Positions 1-21,575 of a stretch of DNA of 64,000 bases are shown here, in pieces (the stretch's first letter is position 1; every line of letters starts with the position of its first letter). A model generated the notes under the pieces. That model did no database searches, was not told where the DNA came from, and was given only the letters and a program-made list of their open reading frames with translations. Source of the stretch: Rotaria macrura (taxonomy: Eukaryota; Rotifera; Eurotatoria; Philodinida; Philodinidae); NCBI GenBank assembly GCA_900239685.1, contig OENT01000272.1, positions 80,550 to 144,549 on the forward strand, read 5' to 3'. The position numbers and the translations under genes are program-made.

Positions 1-574
1 TCAAATCTACAATGTTATTCACAAACACAATGAAAGTTTTTATTATTTCTTTCAAAAGTAAAGTGATTGAATCTTAGTTACTTCTATCTAAATCAATATC
101 TCGCAAGAGAGAAATTAAAAATATAAAGAAGTAACAATTCATTAAATTTAAAATTGACACATTCTTTCATATAAAAACGTACCAAATATTCGATTCATGT
201 AAACATGTATGTCATCATCTCAAGTTTTTAAATTAACAAGCCAGCATAACACGTTCCACTATCGACATACACCATCTGATGATTATCAAGCATAGATGAA
301 GATTCTACTTTATCAACAAAATAATAATACTAGAAATTAAAAAAGAAAGAATCTCGTGATTAGATATATGCAATGTCCGAATACATTCATACATATATCA
401 TCTATCTTTGTCTCACTCTTTTTTTTTATGACGTGTTTATAATGAAGAACAAGTAACATCACATACATAGACGAACAGAACAATCCAACTTTCACAGAAG
501 TTAAGAATTAAAACGAACAAAACCAAAGTCAAGAAACAAACAAATTAGAGGAAAAGTAACAGAAAAAGAAAGAC
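1..574. other. No recognisable gene
   Basis: This is AT-rich sequence downstream of the ZC3H14 stop codon. It probably contains the 3' UTR of that minus-strand gene. I see no ORF, RNA gene or repeat that I can support. Confidence 0.5.
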
Positions 575-3390
575 TCATTTTTCGATCTGGTTTTCATTAC
601 TATTAGAATCTTTATTTATTGATGTTTTATCGATAATAAATGGATTTTCATAAACAATATTTTTTGATATTGGTGGTAATAATGGTGTATCATCAGAAGC
701 ATGCCTATAATTATCAATAAATACATCAAAAACAGGATCAAAGCTATCTTACCATTTACTATTTACCCATTTATAATTACGAGCAGATGGTAATGGCATA
801 CGAGGATGTGAATACGCGCAATTTGGCCGCATACATTGCATACCAAATTTACATACCTAAGAATAACAATATAGCAAATTTTCTGCATGCATGTTATACT
901 ATCGACGTGAATTCAATGATGACATCACTATCATTATTTCAAGATCTATTAGTCGTCGAAATAGAGAATAAGGGCATAATTCAATCACCCATTTATAACT
1001 ATTACATTATGTATTACATTGATGAAGAAAACGACGACGCTACGCACGGTGATCTAATGCCTATTGATTAGATTTTTCCAACTCAATATCAACTAACAGA
1101 TTAGTAAAAGCGACTCCACATGGGGAATAAGAAAAATCTGTAAGAAACAAATCATTTGGAGATAGTAACTAGTAGTAGACGAAGTTTTAATATTGGAAAA
1201 TATTCGCTAATCATTGCGAATGTTTTAATCTAGCATTGAACAGTACTCATTTTCAATTCTGACCATAAATCATCGATAGATCATCAACTAACATTAATAA
1301 TCACTATAACATGAAGATCCTGACTGAATCCAGATGTATATCTTGCCTAGTATTGCGCATGGTTATACACAAATGACTGAAACTCCTAGTGCTAAAATTG
1401 AGATAAATTGCATCATGCAAGTCATAATAAATTACAGATATACTGAAAAAAATTCAGATTGTTCGAATAATATCAGTGGAATACTTCATTGTAACTATAT
1501 TGACACAAACTTCAATCAGAATAATTGAATATGCCATGTACAGATTTTTTTCATTATTCATATTTTATTTCGGTCATCTATTACTATAGATTTTACTATC
1601 CTTAAAAGTCTCTATTGTTCTGGAGAAGAACTTTGATGACTACCTAGGAGCAATATAAGAGTCTGCATTTTTATCAGGATATGTAGAGATCATGAGTGAT
1701 CTACAGAATGCATAACGCTTTGTTTTCGAAACGATATCTCAATGAAAGATCGGTACTTTCAATTCGACTATTAGTAAAACTATAATAATAATAATTCATG
1801 CTTTACACATTTTTTTTTCTAGATAAACTTAGATGCCTGTCAAAGAATTGGAAACTAGCAATGCTGTAAAATCAAAGATAGAACTCTATTCGAAAGCTGT
1901 TTGTGAACAGCAATTGTGTATCTCAACTCGAAAACATGCATTGTTTTAGACATAGTTACTTAGACTTTAGTGCTAAAATGAAATATTTTACAGTTACAAT
2001 TCCGATGATATTAGACATTGACAGAGTTGTTTTTGTTGAACGAGAAAATATGAGTCTGAAATCAGTATCCGGAATCTTCACAAATACTCGAAAAATATTC
2101 ATATAAATCTCATGGAAAGGTGATCATTCAGAGATGAAAGCTCTTTTTTTGTTCTAGACTTACAACTGAACTATCGGGCCGATTTGTTATTGATGATCTT
2201 CCAGTACTTGCATTATTATTATTATTATTATTGTTATTCGTGGACGAAGGTGAAGATCCAGGAGTTGAAGGCGAATGTAAGTACGGACAATTAGATCTTG
2301 TACATACACTACCAAAACGACATGTTGGATGAATGTACAAACATTCAGCACCATATACACAATTGGGAAAATGTCTAAAATGCACCAAGAGTAATCAAAT
2401 AGATGTAGTTCAGATGGAGGAAAAAATAAGGTAAGAGTTTCATTTACGTGCAACGTTGAGTGGGGTGAACAAATTCACATTGATCACCATTATGACAATC
2501 GGGCCAAAAACGACAACGTTTTAATTTTTTTGTTGATGTTGATAACGGATTGGCTGATGGTGAATATTGTTGTGACTCATTTTCATCTGACATCATATCG
2601 TCACTTAATTTACGTTTAAATGCTCCATTACCACGTCCCTCTTCATACTCATTTGAGTTCATATTATTTCCATTGTCATTATATGGATAATCATTTAACA
2701 TCCATATGTTATTGACGTCGTCACTTGTTTCATAGTCATTATTAACAACAACAATAAACTTAAGAATAAAAATTTAAAAAAAAACTAAAATTTCTAAAAT
2801 TTAATATTCATATAGATTACTTCATCTTCTTCATCGTCTTCAAATTCCATTGGTGCTGCATGTTGTTCGATATTTAATTTATCCTCATCTGTTGTTGAAC
2901 AATATTCATTTCTTATACGAATTTTCATTTTACCCAAGGTTGTTTCAGCTTTATTGACTAAACTTGTTGGATCAATCCATGTTGGTTCTTTAGCTTTTAA
3001 CCGCTTTGCTAATGTTTTCGTTGTTAAACATTCTGTTGTTCCATCGGGTTTCATAACTTTAACAATACCATTTGTTTTGTTTAATTTCATTAAGACACTT
3101 TTATTAGCATCTGAAACTGCTTGCAAAAGAAGTTTTTTGGTCGGTTCATTTTCACGTTGTTTACGCTCACGACTTTCATTTGAACTTGATGATTCCTGTT
3201 GTTTATGATCAGTCTCATGTTCATTATGATGTAATATTGTTCCTATTTGAGAATACAACGAACGTTGCTTTTTCTGTACGGGTTCATTATCAGTAAGACA
3301 ACGGCCACTTGCTAATACACGATGAACTGTTGAGCCTATTTCAAGTTTACGACCACTAGATAGTATTCTATATGAACTTTCGTTTTCCAT
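575..3390 (-). CDS. ZC3H14: ZC3H14/Nab2-type CCCH zinc-finger poly(A)-binding protein, shortened
   Basis: Proteins of this family bind nuclear poly(A) tails through tandem CCCH fingers and control tail length and mRNA export. Exons (minus): 3390-2821, 2758-2448, 2374-2164, 856-753, 704-575. They sum to 1326 nt, giving 441 residues. An ANK-like stretch seen in ZC3H14 (KKLLLQAVSDANKSV) is followed by FIVVVN, an acidic linker, then fingers CRFWPDCHNGDQCEFVH (~272), CTHFPNCVYGAECLYIH (~293), CRFGSVCTRSNCPYLH (~310) and CKFGMQCMRPNCAYSH (~366). After the last finger comes the family-like tail (RMPLPSARNYKW) and a lineage-specific extension. Two features are odd. No N-terminal PWI-like domain is visible upstream of the chosen ATG. 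The usual fourth finger is also absent: a 1.3-kb intron (857-2163) lies where it should be, and I found no C-x-[FYW]-[FYW]-P-x-C codon pattern in that intron. An Asn run is encoded near 2215-2235. Family assignment is strong; the exact 5' end is uncertain. Confidence 0.85.
857..2163 (-). other. Long third intron of ZC3H14
   Basis: This 1307-bp intron stands among introns of 48-73 bp in the same gene. The donor is GTAAGT (after ...TCAGTT) and the acceptor is ttattcttag. Short ORFs on both strands show no family resemblance. No exon for the missing finger is evident. Confidence 0.6.
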
Positions 3391-3509
3391 TATTATAATT
3401 ATATCTAGAATATTACAAAAACAAATGAACTAACCAACATTGGGAGTGTTCTCATGTACTAGGAAATCAGATAGAAAAGCCAAAACAAAGAAAAACACAA
3501 ATAACAATA

Positions 3510-4592
3510 CTATGTCTGACTACTGAGTGCATCAGCTATGGCTGACGTTGCCGTTTTTGTTTGTTGACTATTATTCGATGATGATGATGATGATGGAGAT
3601 GATTTGTCTTTACTTCCATATAAAGTTGGATATTTCGAAAAGCATTCAGTTAACGCTGAAAATTCTGAAAAACATTCAGAACCTTTCGCTTTTGAATCGC
3701 TATTATGAAAACATGAAAATGCACGTCGAAACACTATACCACATGGGCCAGAAGCCATACCACCAAGACATGGACAATCCCAATTGATGGAACCATTTGG
3801 TAAAACTAAACCTTAAATAAAATACAGGTATTTTATAGTAGGCATGACTAAATGTTTAGAGTTACTCGATGATAATTCTAATCGATCTATTTCGTTGGTT
3901 ATGACCTCTAGCTGCCAAAATTTAAATAATCATTTTCATGCTAAATACTCTATTGTTAATCAGTAACTTCGTAAATATGCGAATCTCTCAGAATAGCATA
4001 GCATAGAAATTTTTAAAGTATAATTTTTTCTTCGTTAGCAATAGTTCTTCTATGAAAGATCTCTTCAATTTAAATTTTCTGCAATAGTAAATCAATTAAA
4101 GATGAATTTTCAATATTAGATCCTAGCCGATGACTAGTGTATGAGTCGAAGGAAAATCTCATTCTTTTTTTTTCATGGGTTACTCTATAGAACATCAGTC
4201 AAAAAGGTACATTAAATGACTATTTCCTGTTATATTGAAAATTTATCTTTTATATTTCCTAATAGAAATTTTCTTTGTGTATAATATTTATCACACTACG
4301 TTATTCGATCCAGTATTTATTCATGTGAATTCGAAGTTTATTATTACTATGACACACTAAAAACAAACGAACTATCGTGTATCAATGAAAATCGATTTCC
4401 AATTAAAATAAACATACCATGTTGTTCCCATGGATCAAAGCCTTCCTCTTCTTTTTGTTTTATCGTAGAGGGAGAGCTTAAATCGTCTTTCGTTAGAAAC
4501 ATAACTTTATCCTTTCCATTATCTAAATAAGAAGTGTTGTTATTTTCAATTTCGTCTTCATTCATACTACCTTGTTTTGTACAGAAGGACAT
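3510..4592 (-). CDS. CHCHD4: CHCHD4/MIA40 intermembrane-space import oxidoreductase
   Basis: MIA40 oxidises and traps Cys-motif proteins entering the mitochondrial intermembrane space, handing electrons to ALR/Erv1. Exons (minus) are 4592-4418 and 3811-3510, joined across a 606-bp intron (CATG|gtatgt ... atttaag|GTTTAG), giving 158 residues. The start MSFCTKQ matches the family N terminus, followed by [12 protein letters not shown] and the [21 protein letters not shown] block. The redox-active CPC motif is intact. The twin CX9C motifs follow: [11 protein letters not shown] and [11 protein letters not shown]. The C terminus is a Ser/Asn-rich low-complexity tail of the usual acidic-tail length. 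An upstream in-frame ATG at 4665 exists, but the MSFC start is the one conserved. The stop codon lies 119 bp before the ZC3H14 start on the same strand. Confidence 0.93.
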
Positions 4593-6385
4593 TTTACAGT
4601 GCGGAACAACGATGTACTGGTTCGAATGATTTGTTTCTTTGAATGACAGACAGTTGGTAAAATGCAATAATCATTCATGTACGAATGGTTGAAAACAGCA
4701 CCAATAGAAAATTTGTTTCAATCCTCTTTATGAATGAACCAATCGATAGACGACTTTTTCCTTGTGGAAAACAAGAAAAATGAATATTATTAATCAAGCT
4801 ACACGACTGCTTCGCCTGTTGCTTAAGAAAGAAAAAAACCGTGTTCTTTGTCTTATTATTTATGTTTATTTTTACATATTCAAATCAATTAATTAAGTAT
4901 TATTGGTATGCTGGTTTTTTTCAATTGCACAATGTTTTTTTTTATTGAATCATCCATTTTCATTTATCAGTTGTTACAGAAAGTGAAAAAGATAAAAGAT
5001 GATGCATTTAAGACCGAACAAAAGGAAGAGAGACAGAGAACGGAGAGACATAGAGAAATCTTCAAAATATGTATGCACGATTTATCATTCAATGCAGCAA
5101 GTTACGTTTTTGCGTTCTTTATTTCATCGGTCTTATTCTTTTAATGATGTTGCGTGTTCGTATGTGTGTATGTGTATTCTAGGAAACCTCGTAAGAAAAT
5201 GAAAAGGCACAAAGAGAGAGAGAGAGGTAGAGCGCGAGAGCAACATATCGAGTGAAGGAAAAGATTATGACACGAACAAATACTGAGGCACATAGGCATA
5301 CGACTCTATCATTGTCTATCGAACAAGAGAAGCTTTTTGCGCTTTGATGACACACCATCCTAGTCTAAGTATAGACACACAGTTCGGACATATGTCTGTA
5401 CTATAGATCAGTGTAACTTTTCTCGACTGCATGAATTTATTATTGTCGTCTTGCAAGCTATTCTAAGTAACTTATTCATCATTTATAAATATCTGACACC
5501 GTTTGAGAAGGACACAGCATGCTATCTTAACAAGCACTATCGTATTGATCAATTGTAAGATAAGATGCGAATTTGTTTCTATGAATGACAAGTTTCGCTG
5601 TTTTTTTCGTTTCCGTTTTTCTCGACTACTTGAGCGAAAACACTTTTGTAGCATTGAGATATGCAACAGATTACAAGGATATCACTAATAGACAGAGGCC
5701 CTGTATCATTATCTTTATTTTCATTGCGTATTTTCCATGCTGTAGATTGAAGCCAACACGAAGAAAAAAAGAAGAGATACCAAAGAAGAAGAAGAAGAAA
5801 GGAAAAGAATAACTATCAACTGTCTTATGTTTGTTACCGGTCAATCAAATTAGCTTTGTATGTGGAAGAAAAATACATTCCTTTTTATTTGTCTATTTGA
5901 ACTGATTACTACGTAGACGCCCCTAGCACATGTGTTGAAAGAGCTTAGGAATTTTTAGTTCTACGAGAGAAAAAAAAGGATATATAAATATATATTCGTC
6001 GTTTATCAATCCGCTCGATTAAACAAGACAATTAACACGTGTCTATATACTATTCAAGTACTACTGAATACCAATATATACATATATATTTATATGGATA
6101 CGTATTTTATGCCGCTCACATGTATGTTAACCCTTCCTATTTTGTAACCTACACAATGTTTTGTTGTATTTTTCCTGTTCTGTTTGATGGTAGTTTCTAC
6201 GAGTGCCTAATATTTTCTTTTATAAAACAGACCTGTATGTAGAGATTTTATATTAAATGACTCATACGAATACACGCAAAATAAAACAAGCTGACAAAAC
6301 GAACGTGAATAAAATTTTGTCTTTCAGATGTACTGTTGTTCTAGTATCAACATATACCAATAATCATACAGAAGAAAAAAAAATC
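4593..6385. other. Divergent upstream region between CHCHD4 and alpha-actinin
   Basis: This 1.8-kb region holds the 5' flanks of two divergently transcribed genes. It includes a purine-rich GAGA-like tract near 5210-5240 and A-rich runs. A 75-residue Lys-rich ORF near 5585-5812 has no family resemblance. Non-coding 5' exons of alpha-actinin may lie here: a pyrimidine-rich acceptor-like site (gtctttcag) occurs at about 6320. Confidence 0.5.
5981..5989 (+). promoter_or_regulatory. Candidate TATA box upstream of alpha-actinin
   Basis: The sequence is tatataaat, preceded by an A-rich stretch, about 400 bp before the alpha-actinin ATG. AT-rich context makes chance matches common. Confidence 0.2.
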
Positions 6386-14820
<8,435 letters not shown>

Positions 14821-16898
14821 ACTGGCTTTTTTTTCTACTCTATGGACGATGTCTCTTCTTCTTTCTATTTTCTATCTCTTTTATTTTTTCTTCATGTATC
14901 GTAATCCACAACAAAAAAAGACTTTGTTTCTTTTTTGCACAAAGACACTCATTTGTTCTGATGATCGAATATAATTACACGAAAGCAAAAATACAATCAA
15001 TGTCTATTACTCATTTCATTGCACACATGATTAAAACTTTACTCTTCTTTTTGTCTGGCGTCCTTATTATATATATATTATATATGTTTGTTTCTTTGAT
15101 TGATTATCTTTGTTTTTTCTATCATATATAAATTCATCAGAGAAAAAAAAGAAAACGAATGAATTCGAATTTATTCGAAATGCTACTTTTTACTTTATCT
15201 CTCTCTCTCTCTTTCTTTCTTTTTCTCTGTTGTACTCACTGTAGCAGAAACAAATCTTGATGTTGTTCTCGTCTTTTTTTCTTGTTCTTCTTGATGGATA
15301 TACGTTTCTTCTTTGTTTTATATTGTTGGTCACTGGCCACTATTGCTGTGTTGGTTATAATAGAGAGCAAATCTTAACTGATATTGTTTATTACAGAAGT
15401 TTTGAAAAGAATGAAAAAGAAAAGTAAGGTTCTTCATCATATAAGAGTAATAAAATAAAAATATCTCATTAATCATTGATTCTCAACAGCATTTATCAGC
15501 TTTTCTATAAAGCTATATCACATAAAAATTTAACTTCAGTATTTATTTCATGATTAATAAATAAATTGGTAAATGTACTAGCGATGTGTTGATATTCGAA
15601 TAAAAAACTTGTTTATCAACGAATCATAGCCTTTCGATAGTCTCATACAATGATCAAACAGGAAGTATGCTCCACTTTCACGGTGTCTTCAATTCTAGCT
15701 ACGGGACTCAGTAGTGATTGATAGATTTCGTCTATTCAATATAATGCAAGATCTAAATTCAAATTTTCCTCATACGGAAAAATGTAGAAAGATTCCAGTT
15801 TCTTCCACTGTCAATGTCGATATTTTCGTTTTATTATTCGAAGTGAAAAAGAATCGAAAAGAGAAACTTGACTTCAGCTAGTGACTAATGCTTGGGAGAA
15901 ACAAAAAGGACTGTAAGTTCCATCGAAAAAAGCACCTCGGGAAAGTGGTCCAGAAGATGACGACATTCAATATATTTCCAGTATTAAATAGAAAATAGAA
16001 CTGAGAACAATTAATCCGTTCTGACTCGCTTCATCCTGTTAAACGTTTATATGAATTGAGATCGAAAATTTTCGTAAGAAGTAAAGAACGTGTCATTAAA
16101 CGGTAGGTAAAAATTGATTACAATTCTTTCTAACTGATTGTTTGTTATTCAAATAGACCCGTAAACAAATTTTAAGAATAACAAAATAAATTGGTGATGA
16201 TAGAGATCAAAGTATTTGGGTTAGTTTCTTTTTTGTTTCTATGCAAATACAATAGACATACATAGAAGGAATCTTTACTTTGAAAGATGACGTTTGATCT
16301 TTTCGATAGATAAATATGTTCGAAATATGAAAATAGTCTACATTACGGTGTAATGTTTAGAATCATCGAGTACATATCAATGTTCTTAGTTATGAATAGT
16401 AATTTGTAAAATTATATTGAAATGTTCAAAACGAGCAATAAATCGCGATCTACGCTTGAATGATTCAAGTATGGGAAAATATTCTATTCTTCTTAGGTAA
16501 GTGAAGAATTTCAGCATGAATTAATCATTCGTCTAAGTAGACTTGAATCTATCAAGTATTGTAGATGAAGACATAAATAATAGCACTATAAAAGTTTCTT
16601 TCAAATGTTTCATTTTATGATTGACACTTAAAGTACGTTGTAAATAGAGTGTATCATAGAAACTTTGGATTCTATTGAAACGAAAAACAACGCCTTGTCG
16701 ACAATCATAGATAGGAAAGTGTAGTAGAAACTAAATTAATGCCAAACAGTAAACCTAACTGGTTATCTTAAACTGTTTTATATGCAGTACTGTTTGTTTC
16801 GATGTTTATCATTAGATAAAACTGCATTGTATATATATATATATATAGCATTCTTTCATATGATTTTAGTTGTTCTATCTGATGGTAACAAGATCATC
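14821..16898. other. Intergenic, no gene seen
   Basis: The first ~600 bp is T-rich and probably the alpha-actinin 3' UTR, with a TC-rich simple tract near 15195-15225. The rest is AT-rich without a convincing ORF or exon. Confidence 0.5.
16830..16847. repeat. (AT)n microsatellite
   Basis: A TA dinucleotide run about 50 bp upstream of the KCNE-like start codon. Confidence 0.7.
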
Positions 16899-17607
16899 AT
16901 GTTTAATAATACGACTACTATTTTAAAAGAAAATATAACATCAGTTTATCAGTCGACCGTCACGAATGACTCTTTCGGTGCTATAATATTTATTGTCGTT
17001 ATTCTTCTATGGTATTCATCGAGTATGGTATTTCTATTGTGTATGCAAGTGCGAACATCTGTTGACACTGTTGAGGAATCGATACATCGTCCAACAAAAT
17101 TATTCGTTCAGACTTTTCGTGATTTGAATAATAATAAATCAATATTAGGTAAGACACTATCAAAAATGAACAATGAAATTTAATAGAAAATCTATTGTTT
17201 TAGAAGAACTTGCTAATAAAGAAAAACGAGATAAATTATGGGATATTTATTTGGGTGCATCCAGGTGTATGAACGATAAAATAAGTCGAGCTGAAACAGC
17301 TCGTATTCGCAATATTGAAAAACAATTAGCAACTATAAACGACTATCAGAGAGATAATAGCGATCAGAGAATCGATCATGATAACTTTACTACTCCTTCT
17401 AATCTTGATGGATGGTCATCTGCAACGGATGTGTCTCTATTAAATTCACGTTTACGTCCTCGACGTCGATCGTCATTAGATAATAAAATTCTTGAAGAAT
17501 GGCAAGTACTTTCCAACGAATTAAAAGGTCGTGAAAATTGGCCCTGGGCTGTACAAAAATTAATGATTCGAAGAAATTTAAGAAGATATCGACAAACATC
17601 TGAATGA
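16899..17607 (+). CDS. KCNE-like single-pass membrane protein, copy A
   Basis: Exons are 16899-17148 and 17204-17607, separated by a 55-bp intron, giving 217 residues. The N terminus carries sequons (NNT, NIT) and precedes one hydrophobic helix (GAIIFIVVILLWYSSSMVFL, residues ~28-47). A basic cytoplasmic part follows, with the conserved block EELANKEKRDKLWDIYLGA, then AETARIRNIEKQLATI. A glycosylated short N terminus, one TM and a charged tail with an (E/K)xRLWG-like motif recall KCNE4/KCNE5 beta subunits of voltage-gated K+ channels. The resemblance is by eye only. In-frame ATGs upstream (16782, 16860) are possible; 16899 is chosen because the second copy starts at the equivalent place. A Arg-rich C-terminal patch (RLRPRRRSSLDNK) is present in both copies. 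The alternative is an unrelated lineage-specific membrane protein. Confidence 0.6.
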
Positions 17608-20600
17608 GATGTATCACTTTGATCCTTGTCGAATGATTCGTTTGTTTTAGCTCTTCATGTGTACATATATATTTGTTCCTTTTCATATCAAGAATTCGAG
17701 GAAATTCACATATTTAATATTTTCTCTGATGGAACCTATCATAATGATAGGTTATGGAACTTTTGAAAATTCGATTCTTTCATAGTTAAATAAAAGAACT
17801 AAAACTTCTGATCTCCCAGTTAGACTGTAACAAGTGAAAAGTCGAAAAAGAAAAATGCCGAAATAGAAGACATAGAAAATTTAATGTTGAAGTCGTTTTT
17901 GTCAAAGAAAAATATCTGCAAAAACTGCAAGTTGTTCTGATAGAAGAATATTTATGTTCTTTCATTGTATATGGTATTATTCATTTGAGTTCCCATAGTT
18001 AGCCATAACTTGATTTCTACAATATGCCCTTTAGTAAATAAACTTTATAGAATCATACTCAGATTCTAAGTCAACTTCAGCTGATGTTATTCAGAAGCGC
18101 ATTGATACAGTGAATAAATCATGCAGCAACATATAAAAATCAATATTGAAGACAATATTAAATAGTTCATTATTATTGAGTAGTGAAGAAGAAATAAAAG
18201 TTATATGAAACAATGCGTTCGAAATTTATTCAGATAATTGTCTTTATAATTAATTTTAATTATTGACATATCTGTTACGTCTTTTTAAATAAAAAAAATA
18301 TCCCATCTTTCTATGGCAGGTCATTAAGATCTACATTTTCAACATTGATTTTTCGACATTCTTAGAATTCTAAAAGTTTTATTTGTTTACAGGTTACATG
18401 TATGGATATTAATAATACCTGACGCAAAATTTTACACAATTACATAAAAGACAGACGCATTTTAGATTTGGTCAACAGTTTAGTACGGAGTACGTGTAAT
18501 GGGAATCACGGGAAGGCTTATTATAGGAGTTTATCTCTTGCAAGCCGTTACATACATTATTATGGAAATATCACTAATCGTATATGACGAATATCTCTTA
18601 TCATAATATATGAACCATGTTCTTGATGATATTGCTAAAAAATTTCAGAAGTAACATGTTGTCTAAACTCAATAGTAAAAGACAATGTATCTATGATTAA
18701 TAACTAGGGTTGTATTGTGCTAACACCTTTTCTTTTGTCAGACATCGACTATTCAACCTATATTTACAATCTATAAAATATTTCAACAGTAGAATTTTAT
18801 GACTCTATTTATTATCTTTTAGTACTTGACGTCTTATGGGCTATAGAGATCTTTTTCTTTTAAGCCAAATAATAGACCATCGAGGTTGTCTCAGTTTGTA
18901 TGATTCAGAACCTTCAATTTTTGTGAAATTATAATACTCAATGTAAATACTATGTCAGACAACCAGCAACGCAATAAAGGGAGAGCTGGGGAATGGATTC
19001 ACCTCCCCCTAAAGAAATCGTTCTTACTCTGTAAGTATGCCTATTGCAAGTCCAACAATTTTCTCATAAATAGATCGTCTGAAATAAGATTTTTGTTGAT
19101 AGACTAACATAGGCTACGGATTTTTATCGACTCTCATTTTTAATATAGATTATGTCAAATGTATGCAGATCCACACCACACGGTTATGTTGTTCTATTTT
19201 TTGATCGGCGTATAATAGTGCTAATGTAATTTTTTTCTGCAAATTTTCATCAGAAATGAGTAAGAAAGGAGGTTTGTCATAATCAAAAGATGTTCTGGAA
19301 CTACTAAATTGATGGATGGTGTTTGAACACTGACGAGACTTTATTAAAGATTCTTTGCTAAAATTTACTGGATTCAATGAAGAGGGGTCAAGAAACTGTT
19401 TGAACATTGGTAAACAAAAAAGTGAAGAAACCTCTGACGATTTGTGTAATCTAAATAATGGAAATTTCTGAGGAGAGGAAAATCATTCGTGCTCAAAGTC
19501 TATCGGATCCATAGACTGTTCGATTCGAACCTGATCAATTACCATTTTATGGACTCGAACTCTATCGGGGCTCATCCTTTCGATAAAATATTTTTGAACC
19601 TGAACCCAGTCGATTTGAAGTTGTTGGATATTGACTTATTTGATTCTTTTTGTGATTGAAAACAACTTTTCTACCACTTGAAACACTTCTAATCACAAAA
19701 AAAAGTTTAATTCTTCCATGAAATTCAACTGTTAGCAATGGTGACAAGTAATCGAAATTTTTAATGGAATTGAATAATACTGATCATTATTCATGTGTCC
19801 GTAGCAGCTTAGTATTGTTGGATCAATACTGTACAGAATTGCTATTACTCGAGACAAAGTTTTCAGACATATCTTATATAAATCTAGGTTAAAATTCTAA
19901 AACAAAATATGCGAATAATTGCCATTTAAATCTGGTACGACCATGGAATGACAAGTCCAATGTGTGCCTAGGTCTTTTCGAGAAAATGAACTATAGTTTT
20001 ACTAAGCATTTCTTTTGCTCAACTTTCATAGCTGACAATGATAAGTATGTATGTCAGAGAAGAAGAAAACATTTGAAAAAACGTATCAATAGACTCTGAT
20101 CGAGCCCTTCTTACAGAGAGACATTAGAACTAATCGTATTGCAAAAACCATGAATATACAAAATTATGTATGAATTTCAAATAACACAATCGGTTTGAAT
20201 AATAAAACTAATTGATGCTGTATAAGAGAACTATCATCATCAGAATTTGATAGATGCAAGTATTCATATATTTATTTGATCGGATATTTTATTATTATGA
20301 TTAGTTCTACATTCAACGAGCCACATATAAGTTACGAATTTCAAATGTATTTCTATTAAATTATAACAAGTACATAGCATAGATATCGCATGTATTGTTT
20401 TACTGGTCAATTATTTTAAGTTTTATGTTTTGTGTTAAACAAATTATATGTAGAATATATTAAATTTCCTGAGCAATCATATCAAGGTCACATACATATA
20501 TAAATTTATATATATATTCATTGAGGAATTTCTTCATCGGTGATTTTCTTTTTCGATGACTTGAATTGGCTGATATTAACCCATTGTATAAATTTCAAGT

Positions 20601-21575
20601 AAAACTTTTTGTTCTTTGTATCCTGTTTTATTTTCGTTTCAAATAGATTCCTGTATAATAAAAATTATGCTTCGTTTACGTTTCTAATTCTAAAATGAGC
20701 TGTGTCATAATTCAGAGAAATTCTAGGTGATTATTATAGTCTACAACTTTACGAGCTCAATAACGAGTTCTATCAATATCAGTACATACATACTAGAATT
20801 AATGATCAACGTGTAGTATTAACAGCACATAAGGTTGACCTTGTTCAAAAAAGGGCAGTACAAGGAAGCATTACATACAAGTAGCTGATATGCATCTCAC
20901 CATAGAATTATAATACGACAAAGAGTATGATAATTCATAATTTGTGTCAATAGCTAATTCATAGATATGACATGAGTGTTATCGACAAAATTATAATGAT
21001 GATACATAAATTCATTAATGGCGAATGTCTTTTGTCAAATTTGAGACGGTTTTCATCCATTATATTTTCATATTCAGGTTAACGAGTAAATCATGAAGTT
21101 CTATTTGAATATTCATTTTTTATTGTTTGATGGGGTTTGTATGTTGTAGAACTATGCATTATTAGACCAAGAGCAAGGAATAGAAAATACGTTTATTTAT
21201 TGTTCTAGTTGACTTCTTCCACATATATAGGAAATTTTAGTAGATTTGATGTATTATTACAACGTATGTATGCTGTTTACTATCTTGATACATCACATAA
21301 GGTTAAAAAACCAATCACCCAGTCACTCTGTGAAGGTAAAAGAATGATATAAATATTGTAGTCTTCATCAATATAAATGGATAGAACAGAGGTTGTCATT
21401 GAGAATTAGCAGAGAGAAAAGGAAGATTTTCTCGTCACTTTCCTACCATACTACAATATGTAACGTACATCTTTCTATATATAGCTATATGAAGAAAAAC
21501 AATCGACAAGTGTAATAAATGTAATGTGATTATGACATTCATTCTCAGAACATCTGTCTTATAAGATTATTGATC
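17608..21575. other. Intergenic, no gene seen
   Basis: About 4 kb of AT-rich sequence. A minus-strand ORF at 19150-19407 and another at 19562-19747 have no family resemblance and may be decayed remnants. A short GC-richer patch lies at about 18970-19020 (gggagagctggggaatgg). Confidence 0.45.
17733..17753. repeat. Short perfect inverted repeat
   Basis: The arms are AACCTATCAT and ATGATAGGTT around a single base, 126 bp after the stop of the KCNE-like gene. It could form an RNA hairpin in the 3' UTR or be a chance palindrome. Confidence 0.4.

Noticed and set aside
787..1071. 94-codon plus-strand ORF overlapping the last fingers of ZC3H14
   Set aside because: Its first part is antisense to a clear CCCH finger exon; the rest falls in the intron and has no family features.
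2187..2453. Minus-strand ORF overlapping ZC3H14 exon 3 in another frame
   Set aside because: A shadow frame: the zinc-finger frame has all Cys/His ligands and valid splice sites.
19150..19747. Two minus-strand ORFs of 85 and 61 codons
   Set aside because: No family resemblance; possibly a decayed element, but nothing specific supports it.
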